Assembly (NCBI GenBank): GCA_023412855.1
Contig: JAEZRJ010000064.1
Span: 1-26,597, forward strand
Length of the DNA: 26,597 bases
Reading direction: 5' to 3'
Source of the DNA: Bacillota bacterium
Lineage (GTDB): Bacteria > Bacillota > Clostridia > Lachnospirales > Lachnospiraceae
Shown: piece by piece, positions 1-6,431 of the stretch
How the letters are laid out: every line of letters starts with the position of its first letter
Numbering within the stretch: position 1 is the first letter of the stretch
Made by a program: the position numbers and the translations under genes
Notes under the pieces: generated by a model
The model's input: only the letters and a program-made list of their open reading frames with translations
Told to the model about the DNA's origin: nothing
The model's database searches: none

Positions 1-17
1 AAAAAGCCATGGAACTT

Positions 18-50
18 AAAAGCACCGATTCTAAAAGAATCAGTGCTTTT
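18..50 (-). terminator. Rho-independent terminator of the redox operon
   Basis: A 14-base arm at 18-31 pairs with 37-50 around a 5-base loop, with one A/C-type mismatch. The stem is flanked by A-runs on one side and T-runs on the other, so it can act in both directions. It begins directly after the stop codon of the MarR-family gene (stop at 52-54), so it most likely ends the minus-strand operon. Confidence 0.85.
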
Positions 51-51
51 T

Positions 52-489
52 CTATTGCGCAAGCTCTCCTAATATTTTATATAGAGTTTTATAGAGGACT
101 TGTGCTTCTTCCGACTCCAATTTTATACAAGCGCCAATAGATTTCGGTATCTGGACCGCTTTCTCCTTTAACGCATATCCGGCCTCGGTTAAGGTGACAT
201 TTAATACCCTTTCATCTTCCGTTGCCCTGCATCGCTCTATCCATCCCTTCTGCTCCAGTTTTTTTAAAACCGGTGTCAGAGTTCCTGAATCGAGATACAA
301 GTATCCACCCAATTCCTTTACGTTCATCTGCTTATGTTCCCACAAAACCATCATAGTAATATATTGGGTATAAGTCAGATCCAGTTCATCCAGATAAGGT
401 TTGTATTTCTTCACGATTTCCTTGGAACAAGCATATAGTGGAAAACACAATTGGTTTTCCAGTTTTAAGACATCATATTGATCGGCCAT
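52..489 (-). CDS. OhrR/MarR-family redox-sensing transcriptional repressor
   Basis: A 145-residue winged-helix regulator, the usual length of the MarR family. The recognition region around residues 56-95 contains the typical LGGYLYLDSGTLTPVLKKLE helix and the wing arginine motif ATEDER. The N-terminus has LCFPLYACSKEI, with Cys15 at the position of the peroxide-reactive cysteine of Bacillus OhrR, plus a second cysteine at 21 and one near 87. This suggests sensing of organic peroxide or thiol stress by cysteine oxidation. A good AGGAG site precedes the ATG at 489. It is the last gene of a redox operon (flavodoxin, reductase, thioredoxin), and two palindromes at 2277-2313 over that operon's promoter are its likely operators, which would make it autorepressing. 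The usual OhrR target, ohr, is not nearby. Family call is firm; the inducer is inferred. Confidence 0.85.
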   Translation of the reverse strand: MADQYDVLKLENQLCFPLYACSKEIVKKYKPYLDELDLTYTQYITMMVLWEHKQMNVKELGGYLYLDSGTLTPVLKKLEQKGWIERCRATEDERVLNVTLTEAGYALKEKAVQIPKSIGACIKLESEEAQVLYKTLYKILGELAQ

Positions 490-524
490 AAGTTTTCTCC
501 TGCTGGTATGAATCTATAGCATTT

Positions 525-553
525 AATTTATCATCTTTATGCGTTTGATGCAA
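525..553 (-). promoter_or_regulatory. Possible internal promoter before the marR-type gene
   Basis: On the minus strand TTGCAT (548-553) lies 17 bases before TAAATT (525-530) in the 74-base gap between the thioredoxin and regulator genes. Both boxes are only moderate matches to the housekeeping consensus, so this is a weak candidate that would let the repressor be made separately from the rest of the operon. Confidence 0.25.
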
Positions 554-563
554 CGCCTTTTAC

Positions 564-875
564 TTAAAGATGAGCATTGATGAACTGCAGGAGATTTGCT
601 CTGGGCTGAAAGCCTACCTGCATATCCACTTTCTCACCGTCTTTAAAAATTACAAGCGATGGTATATTCTGAATAGCGAACTGGTTTGAGAGGGCCGGGG
701 CTTCATCCACGTCTACATTAAAGAACGACACCTTCCCGTCAAGCTCCTTCGATACATCTTCCAGAATCGGAGCGAGCATTTTGCACGGCCCGCACCACTG
801 TGCTGAAAAATCGATAACTGCTAATTTGCTTTCTTTCACTTCGTTAAATTCTTTTTCTGATATTTTCTTTACCAT
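564..875 (-). CDS. trxA: Thioredoxin
   Basis: A 103-residue single-domain thioredoxin, the normal length. It has the active site WCGPC (Cys28 and Cys31) after the DFSAQ strand, the conserved cis-proline segment NIPSLVIFKDGE, and a typical C-terminal amphipathic helix. It is a cytosolic dithiol reductant for target protein disulfides. It lies 18 bases downstream of the reductase gene in the same minus-strand operon, and a ribosome binding site (GGAGG in the gap) precedes its ATG. The neighbouring reductase is the obvious partner that recharges it. Function is well supported by the family; the specific client proteins cannot be seen. Confidence 0.95.
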   Translation of the reverse strand: MVKKISEKEFNEVKESKLAVIDFSAQWCGPCKMLAPILEDVSKELDGKVSFFNVDVDEAPALSNQFAIQNIPSLVIFKDGEKVDMQVGFQPRANLLQFINAHL

Positions 876-893
876 ATTTTTTCCTCCATTTGC

Positions 894-1769
894 TTATGCA
901 CTTTTCTGCTCTCTTCTCTTTTGATCTAAATAGGATGCGGCTGACAATGCGGCAATGTTTCCTTCTCCGGCTGATTTAATGTATTGATATGGTTTGCCCA
1001 CAATATCTCCGCATGCGAAACAGCCTGATATGCTGGTTGCCATCTGCTGATTCACCATTACATGGTTATCCGCAGTCTGAAGGCCTGGAACGAGCTGGCT
1101 GGGGGAGACACTCTCCCGCAGGATAAATACGCCGTCTACCTCGTAGATGTGTTCCTTCGTCTGTAATGTCTCGACCTTATCCGTTCCGCATATTTTTGCC
1201 GGAAGCTCACGAATCACTTCTATTTCATCGGAGACGGATACTTCTTCCTTATACATAGGGATATAATAAACCTTTTCTGCCACTTCCGCCATAAATTCTG
1301 CTTCTGCTTCTTCTTTTTTGCTGAACCCAATGATTGCTACCGTTTTATTTTTATATAACGGGGCATCGCAAGTGGCGCAGTAGCTTACTCCTTTGCCTAA
1401 CAGTTCACTTTCGCCGGGATATGGTTTACCCAGTACCACACCCGTTGCCAGGATGACCGAATCCGCTTCATACATTTGATTTGCAGACTGAAGGGCGAAA
1501 TAGTCACCCATGGCATAAACAGCATTTACTTTCTCTTCCGTAATTTCAATATTCATTGAATCGAGATGATTTTGAAAGATTTTTCCCATGTCGTCTCCAC
1601 TGACGGAGGGCAGACCGAGATAGTTCTGGATGGTATGCGCTTTCTGCACCTTAGTGCTTAAATCTCTGTTTCCGATCAGCAAAATCTTTTTATTACGGAT
1701 TTTTGCCGTAATAGCGGCGGACAATCCTGCCGGTCCGGTACCTATAATCGCAATGTCATATCGTTCCAT
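894..1769 (-). CDS. Thioredoxin reductase-like flavoprotein lacking NADPH-binding motifs (probable ferredoxin/flavodoxin-dependent type)
   Basis: A 291-residue flavoprotein of the thioredoxin reductase fold. The N-terminal FAD motif IIGTGPAGLSAA, the ATG motif at about 108-110, the redox pair CATC (131-134) and the C-terminal FAD motif CGDIVGKPYQYIKSAGEG are all present. The central domain, which normally binds NADPH through GGGxSA and HRRxxxR, instead reads IIGFSKKEEAEA (about 146-157) and YYIPMYKEE, so both motifs are lost. Known pyridine-nucleotide-independent clostridial reductases (FFTR type) have lost the same two motifs and take electrons from ferredoxin. The start at 1769 was chosen because GAGGAG sits six bases upstream; the upstream ATG at 1784 has no such site. 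It lies between flavodoxin and thioredoxin genes, which suggests an electron path flavodoxin or ferredoxin to reductase to thioredoxin. Fold is certain; the donor is inferred. Confidence 0.85.
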   Translation of the reverse strand: MERYDIAIIGTGPAGLSAAITAKIRNKKILLIGNRDLSTKVQKAHTIQNYLGLPSVSGDDMGKIFQNHLDSMNIEITEEKVNAVYAMGDYFALQSANQMYEADSVILATGVVLGKPYPGESELLGKGVSYCATCDAPLYKNKTVAIIGFSKKEEAEAEFMAEVAEKVYYIPMYKEEVSVSDEIEVIRELPAKICGTDKVETLQTKEHIYEVDGVFILRESVSPSQLVPGLQTADNHVMVNQQMATSISGCFACGDIVGKPYQYIKSAGEGNIAALSAASYLDQKRREQKSA

Positions 1770-1820
1770 ATTGTTTCTCCTCATCCTTTATTTTCCATTC
1801 GTAGCTGTGTATATATTTTT

Positions 1821-2243
1821 CTAGCTTTTTGTCGGGTTCAATATTTTTTCGGCAAAAGCATGTACTTCTTTTAAGTCTTCCGCATCGGGTTTGCCTTTAT
1901 GCAGCATTTTAAAACTTCCTCTGCAATGAAATTCCTTTTCGTCCACCGAAATGCCTTTCTCCTCCAATAGTTGTTTGACTTGCTTGTATGTGGAAGGAAG
2001 TAGGGCAGCAGTGCTGAAATTAACCACTTTCTTAACCTTCGTACTATCCAGAGCGGCGATAAATCTCTTTACTTCGCTGTCGATGCCGGCAGCATATACG
2101 GAGCTTCCGAGAAATAAGATATCCACGGGCTCTGTGATCGGGAGGCTGACGGTTTCTGCAGAAGCTCCTGTAGCTTGTCCGATTGCATCTGCCAGTTTCT
2201 TTGTATTTCCTGTTTTAGAATAATAACGAATCGCAGTTGTCAT
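1821..2243 (-). CDS. Flavodoxin-family protein
   Basis: A 140-residue flavodoxin-like protein. The FMN phosphate loop YSKTGNTKKLA is at about residues 8-18, followed by LFLGSSVYAAGID, the typical second FMN-contacting region after beta-3. The start at 2243 is preceded by AAAGGAG at proper spacing; the longer reading frame up to 2330 would run through the promoter and is rejected. It is the first gene of the minus-strand redox operon, 51 bases ahead of the reductase start. It could be the electron donor of that reductase or a general low-potential carrier; short single-domain members are also annotated as flavodoxin-like quinone or stress proteins. Family call firm, exact role inferred from context. 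Confidence 0.85.
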   Translation of the reverse strand: MTTAIRYYSKTGNTKKLADAIGQATGASAETVSLPITEPVDILFLGSSVYAAGIDSEVKRFIAALDSTKVKKVVNFSTAALLPSTYKQVKQLLEEKGISVDEKEFHCRGSFKMLHKGKPDAEDLKEVHAFAEKILNPTKS

Positions 2244-2276
2244 CTTGAAATTCTCCTTTTGATTTGGGTAAATTAA

Positions 2277-2313
2277 ATTGCGCACAATGATTATAAAATG
2301 AATTGTACACAAT
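2277..2313. promoter_or_regulatory. Two tandem 12-bp palindromic operators, probably for the MarR/OhrR-type repressor
   Basis: Read on the minus strand, ATTGTGTACAAT (2302-2313) and ATTGTGCGCAAT (2277-2288) share ATTGTG..CAAT and differ only in the two central bases. Their centres are 25 bases apart. The first overlaps the -10 box and the second covers the region just after the transcription start. The ACAATT/AATTGT half-site character resembles known OhrR operators. Assignment to the regulator at 52-489 is inferred from its operon position. Confidence 0.7.
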
Positions 2314-2330
2314 CTTTCATGGGTTGTCAA
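2302..2330 (-). promoter_or_regulatory. Housekeeping promoter of the flavodoxin-reductase-thioredoxin-regulator operon
   Basis: Minus-strand TTGACA (2325-2330) and TACAAT (2302-2307) are separated by exactly 17 bases. The predicted start of transcription is near 2295, about 50 bases before the flavodoxin ATG. The -10 box is itself half of a 12-bp palindrome, so repressor binding would block the polymerase. Confidence 0.85.
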
Positions 2331-2389
2331 TAGGTTTATCTAAGTTTATTTGTTTGCTTTATCCGTTTGCCCGGAGGATTTTTGTATTA

Positions 2390-3631
2390 TTATGGCAGGG
2401 TTACAATGAACTTCGTATAAGTACGCTCGTCACTTTTAACGAAGATATGCCCTTTATGAGCTTCTGCAATAGAGGAAGCGATTGCCAGTCCCAAACCATA
2501 GCCCCCCGACTCGCGGCTTCTGGAAGCATCGCTTCTGTAAAATCGCTCGAATACCTGCTTTTGGTCTTCTTTTGGGATGCCCTTTCCTGTGTTTTCGATT
2601 TCCAGTACCTTCTTTTCACCGTGCTGGGAAAGCCGGATGGAAATGCTGCCGTTGTCATCCGAATATTTGAATGCATTATCCAGCAAAATGGTAATAAGCT
2701 GTTTAATACTGTTTTCGCTGCCATTGAAGGAAATATTCTCATCGATGGCTATTTCGTATTTTTTTCTATATTCATAGGCCATGCTTTCGAAAGAAAGTGC
2801 TACGTTTTTCACAGCGGTACTCATGTCGAATTGGGAAAATACCATGGTTTGATCGTAAGAGTCAAGCTTAGCCAGCTCCAGGAGGTTTTTAATAAGGGAA
2901 TTCATCCTCTGTGTTTGCGAGAGGATATGCTTCAGCCATTTGTTATCGCCGATTCCGGCAGCAAGCACCTCAGCATTCGTGGTGATGATAGTGAGAGGTG
3001 TCTTAAGTTCATGGGAGGCATCGGCGATGAACTGTTTCTGTTTTTCGAAGGTAGTCTGCACCGGCTTTACGATCCAGCGGGATAGAATTACCACGAGGAA
3101 AAAGATGAAAAGAATACCGATGAGGCCGATATACAGGCAGGTCCAAAAAAGCCTGAGGGATATATCCCTTTCCACGGAATAGTCCATAAAGTATATTTGC
3201 AGGCCATCCTCCTTGTCTTTTATGATATACAAATATTTGGAAAGCACGCCGCGCTCATGGGGATTTTCCATGACCTTGCCGGCCAGCGCGCGGATAGTAC
3301 TTTCCGTCATGTCGGAATTTTCATTATAGAAAACGTCGGTAATATTGTTCTCTGAATCATATAGAACGGAAAAGCTGCGGAAAATGTCGAAGCCGCCGAT
3401 GGGATTCCCCGGCGGAGTTTCATTTTCTCCGATCATTTCTTCATGTTTCTTTATCGCAAAGCCCTTATCCTTTTCCGCAGGCATATCGGAGATGCGGTAA
3501 AGCAGGGAATAGCCCTGGTTCCGGCTGGACAGAGTCATGGAAATATTGATGACGCACAGAATCAGTATAAAAATAAAGCTGATGCAAGCCATCGTGACGA
3601 GAATAAACTGGTAACGCATTCGTTTAATCAT
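2390..3631 (-). CDS. Membrane sensor histidine kinase of an OmpR-type two-component system
   Basis: A 413-residue kinase. Transmembrane segments lie at about 9-31 and 161-184 and flank a sensor domain of about 130 residues on the outside, with no recognisable ligand-binding motif. The dimerisation helix holds the phospho-acceptor His207 in ASHELKTPL. The catalytic domain has the N box (LLDNAFKYSDDNG), the G1 box (ENTGKGIP) and the G2 box (GYGLGLAIA). The start overlaps the response regulator stop by four bases (3628-3631), so the two are translationally coupled. The pair is divergent from the three-adaptor ABC operon starting at 4527, which is therefore its most likely target. A plausible role is sensing an envelope-active compound exported by that system; this is inference. 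Confidence 0.9.
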   Translation of the reverse strand: MIKRMRYQFILVTMACISFIFILILCVINISMTLSSRNQGYSLLYRISDMPAEKDKGFAIKKHEEMIGENETPPGNPIGGFDIFRSFSVLYDSENNITDVFYNENSDMTESTIRALAGKVMENPHERGVLSKYLYIIKDKEDGLQIYFMDYSVERDISLRLFWTCLYIGLIGILFIFFLVVILSRWIVKPVQTTFEKQKQFIADASHELKTPLTIITTNAEVLAAGIGDNKWLKHILSQTQRMNSLIKNLLELAKLDSYDQTMVFSQFDMSTAVKNVALSFESMAYEYRKKYEIAIDENISFNGSENSIKQLITILLDNAFKYSDDNGSISIRLSQHGEKKVLEIENTGKGIPKEDQKQVFERFYRSDASRSRESGGYGLGLAIASSIAEAHKGHIFVKSDERTYTKFIVTLP

Positions 3632-4302
3632 GGCAGTACCTCCAGATAGTAACCGATTCCGCGGCTTGTCTTTATTTGAACAGAAGTTCCCAGAGAATGG
3701 AGCTTTTGTCTTAAAAAGGATACATAGACCTCCACATTGTTATATTCCGCATCGGTATCGATACCCCATACTTTTTCGATCAATAAATCCTTGGGAATTA
3801 CTTGTTTGGGACTTACGAGAAATATTTCCATCAACTGGAATTCCTTTGCTCCCAGCTTAATGGAGTCCTTGCCGCAGGACAGCTCCATCGTTCCTTTGTT
3901 TAGAGATATATCGGCATAGGTAATGATTTCTCCGGTATAATTGCTGCCTCGTCTGGTCAGGGCCCGTATCCTTGCCAGCAGTTCCGCAGTAGAGAAGGGC
4001 TTGGCCAGATAATCGTCGCTTCCCGCATCCAGACCGGTTATGATGTCCTGAAGTTCGGATTTGGCGGTCAAAAGAATAACAGGAGTGAATATCTGCTCCC
4101 GGCGCAAGGTTTTCAATATGGAGATGCCATCCATGCCGGGCAGCATAATGTCCAGCAGAATCATGTCGTAGATGCCGGAGCGCGCATAATCAAGGCCCTC
4201 GAGACCGTTTAATACGGAGTCTGCCATATAGGAATTCTGGCGAAGTATCTCGCATAAGGCATCGGCAAGCGCTTCTTCATCTTCTATTACCAATAACCGC
4301 AT
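3628..4302 (-). CDS. OmpR/PhoB-family response regulator
   Basis: A 224-residue regulator of normal length. The receiver domain (1-120) has the acidic pair EDE at 7-9, the phosphorylation site Asp51 in LLDIMLPGMDG and the conserved lysine in DYLAKPFS. The C-terminal winged helix (about 128-224) ends in VEVYVSFLRQKLHSLG..IKTSRGIGYYL, the DNA-recognition and wing region. AAAGGA lies seven bases before the ATG. It is the first gene of a two-gene unit with the kinase and faces the ABC export operon across a 224-base gap with an inverted repeat at 4387-4435 that may be its binding site. Confidence 0.92.
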   Translation of the reverse strand: MRLLVIEDEEALADALCEILRQNSYMADSVLNGLEGLDYARSGIYDMILLDIMLPGMDGISILKTLRREQIFTPVILLTAKSELQDIITGLDAGSDDYLAKPFSTAELLARIRALTRRGSNYTGEIITYADISLNKGTMELSCGKDSIKLGAKEFQLMEIFLVSPKQVIPKDLLIEKVWGIDTDAEYNNVEVYVSFLRQKLHSLGTSVQIKTSRGIGYYLEVLP

Positions 4303-4372
4303 TTTTTTGTCCTTTCCGCATTTGAATGATGATTTCGTAACAGTTCCGATGTACCTGACCTGTTGTAGGTAT

Positions 4373-4457
4373 AGTATAACACGAACCTTAAAATAAAATT
4401 GAAAATTTTGTTTCCGGTTTCAAGGTTATTTTAAGATTGTTAAATTATCCTTATAAA
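4373..4457. promoter_or_regulatory. Divergent promoter region with inverted repeat between the two-component genes and the exporter operon
   Basis: A minus-strand -10-like TATACT is at 4373-4378 and a plus-strand -10-like TATAAA at 4452-4457; neither has a good -35 box, which fits activator-dependent promoters. Between them, CTTAAAATAA (4387-4396) and TTATTTTAAG (4426-4435) form a perfect 10-bp inverted repeat spaced by 29 bases. The right arm overlaps the expected -35 position of the plus-strand promoter. Binding of the response regulator here is inferred. Confidence 0.45.
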
Positions 4458-4467
4458 TGGAAAAGTA

Positions 4468-4503
4468 AATGCAGTGCTTTTAGCCTCTGGGCGGTACTGC
4501 ATT
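4468..4503 (+). other. Leader hairpin before the first adaptor gene
   Basis: AATGCAGT (4468-4475) pairs perfectly with ACTGCATT (4496-4503) around a 20-base loop. It lies 23 bases before the chosen start codon at 4527 and downstream of the candidate promoter, so it would be in the transcribed leader. No T-run follows, so it is not a normal terminator; it may tune translation or message stability. Confidence 0.4.
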
Positions 4504-4526
4504 ATGAATGAATGCAGGAGGCACGT

Positions 4527-6431
4527 ATGAAGGAGAAGAAGAAAAAGGTAAATACGGATGCGCAGAAGAAGGAGAAGATAAGCCTGAAGGATAGATGGAA
4601 GGGGATAAAAAGGAAGCAGAAGATTATTTTATCCGCATGTGTCCTTTTGCTTGTGGCAGCTCTTGCGGCAGGCGGTATTTACTTTTTTGCTGTTAAAAAA
4701 AATGCCGGAAATATGGCGGGAATGCGGCCTGATATGAATGGCTTCGGAGAAAATGTCGTTACGGCCAGCGGACTGACCAGCACGGGAATGACGGAAGAAG
4801 AATATGAGCTGGATTTTCTGGAGACAAAGCTGCTCGTAGAGGAAAGCTATCTTTCCATGGGAGATACGGCGGAGAAAGGAACGAAGGTATTTAAGATTTC
4901 CGATGAGAGCCTGAAGGAGGCAAAAAACGAGCTGGAAAATGCAGTTACCGAAACGGAGCTGGCTTATCGGCAGGGACTGATCGACTATGAGCAAAATAAA
5001 CTCGATGCGGACAGTACATATCAAACGGCGGAAATAAACGCGAAATATGCGCAGGCGGAATATGACAGCTCCTTGGAGCAGTCAAAGGCTAATGTGGAGG
5101 ATTTAAAGCAGCAGGTAGAAGACGCGCAGGAGCTTTATGACGAATATACCGCCGTGGTGGAAAGCGATTATTACTATAGTTATTATAATATCGAGGAGCT
5201 GAAGGCAGTTTATTACGACAACTTCTCCTTTTTGATGGACTTATATGAAAGATGGGATATCGAGGGTCTGAACGACCAGTACCCTAACGGAGTCAGCAGT
5301 TTGAGCGGTGCGGGCGCCACTCAGAGCGCAGACAGCGAGGATGCGGCGTCTCAGAGCGGTTCCACCGCTTCCGGCGGTACGGGTGGTATGCCAAGCGGTG
5401 GGATGTCAGGCGGAGGAAAGTCAGGCGGCAGCAATGGGAGCAGCAGTGAAGCCGATAAACTTACCGTATACGATATGATGGATGAGCTTGTTACGAAGAA
5501 CGGCGAAGAATACGAAGAAGCTATGGACAATTATGAAAAGGATACGGCGATGGCCACCGCCTCTTTGGATCAGGCGAAGAGTAATCTCGCGACCTTGCAG
5601 GCACAGCTTCAGGAGGCGGAGCTGGCATATGAGAAGCAGGTCATAACGAGCAAAGTAGATTATGATTCAACAATTGCCGACAGTGAAAATGCGGAATCAG
5701 TACATGACACTACTGTCAAAAAACTGGATGAGGATTTGGATGCCTTGAAAGATGACGAGGAAGAGGCGAAGGATAATCTGGAGGTATTTAATAATACCCT
5801 CGGAGACGGTTATTTCTACACTCAGAGTGCCGGAACGATCGTTATGAACAGAGTGCGTGAGGGAAGCTATCTCGGCACAGAAGAAATTCTTCTGGCTTAC
5901 AGTGACCCGGGCACGGTAACAGTGGCGGCTTCCGTGGATCAGGCGGACATTGCCTCCGTAAGCGTAGGAGACAGCGCATATGTGATGATCAACGAATACG
6001 GAAACTACCAGGGTACGGTAATTTCCATCAACCCCGTATCTTCCTCCAACAGCAAATCGGCGGTAACATATACGGTTACGGTAGAGCTGAGCGGTGACAT
6101 CAGCAATCTGGAATCCAATTTGACCTCTTATGTTTACCTCGGTATGAGCGAAGAGCAGATAGAACAGATGCAGGGAAGAAATGCACGCAGTACAAACGGC
6201 AGTGCCGAGGGCGAAGTGCGGGACGGTAATATGCCGGGCGGCAGCACTGAGACAAACAACGCGGAATCCGGAAACCAGGAACGGACGAACGGAAGACCTC
6301 AGGGCGGTGCAGAAAATGCGGAAAGCCCAAGCGGCATGGGAAGAACAGAGGACATGGGAACTTCGCCGGCTAGGGATGTCCGGGGGGAGGGGGAAAATGT
6401 ACAAGGCTCAGGCGGAGGTAACGGAGAATGA
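4527..6431 (+). CDS. HlyD/MacA-like membrane-fusion adaptor 1, with Gly/Ser-rich insert and atypical C-terminus
   Basis: A 634-residue membrane-anchored adaptor. A Lys-rich cytoplasmic start (1-31) precedes one transmembrane helix (about 32-55). Outside lie a degenerate lipoyl half-domain, long alpha-hairpin coiled coils with many AELAYEKQ-type heptads, and a beta-barrel region (SVGDSAYVMINEYGNYQGTV). A Gly/Ser-rich stretch interrupts the coiled coil at about nt 5290-5455. Unlike the two next adaptors it lacks the terminal membrane-proximal domain and ends in about 70 low-complexity residues rich in Gly, Asn, Glu and Arg. The start at 4527 was chosen because GGAGG lies five bases before it; an in-frame ATG at 4512 overlaps that site. 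The stop overlaps the next gene by ATGA. Presumed to link the ABC transporter encoded downstream to the cell wall zone; substrate unknown. Confidence 0.8.
   Translation: MKEKKKKVNTDAQKKEKISLKDRWKGIKRKQKIILSACVLLLVAALAAGGIYFFAVKKNAGNMAGMRPDMNGFGENVVTASGLTSTGMTEEEYELDFLETKLLVEESYLSMGDTAEKGTKVFKISDESLKEAKNELENAVTETELAYRQGLIDYEQNKLDADSTYQTAEINAKYAQAEYDSSLEQSKANVEDLKQQVEDAQELYDEYTAVVESDYYYSYYNIEELKAVYYDNFSFLMDLYERWDIEGLNDQYPNGVSSLSGAGATQSADSEDAASQSGSTASGGTGGMPSGGMSGGGKSGGSNGSSSEADKLTVYDMMDELVTKNGEEYEEAMDNYEKDTAMATASLDQAKSNLATLQAQLQEAELAYEKQVITSKVDYDSTIADSENAESVHDTTVKKLDEDLDALKDDEEEAKDNLEVFNNTLGDGYFYTQSAGTIVMNRVREGSYLGTEEILLAYSDPGTVTVAASVDQADIASVSVGDSAYVMINEYGNYQGTVISINPVSSSNSKSAVTYTVTVELSGDISNLESNLTSYVYLGMSEEQIEQMQGRNARSTNGSAEGEVRDGNMPGGSTETNNAESGNQERTNGRPQGGAENAESPSGMGRTEDMGTSPARDVRGEGENVQGSGGGNGE

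Noticed and set aside
2303..3085. Long plus-strand frame opposite the sensor kinase
   Set aside because: Antisense to a kinase with complete motifs; product has no recognisable features and begins in the promoter region of the minus-strand redox operon.
5697..6404. Long minus-strand frame opposite adaptor 1
   Set aside because: Shadow of the coding strand; odd composition, no ribosome binding site, no family resemblance.
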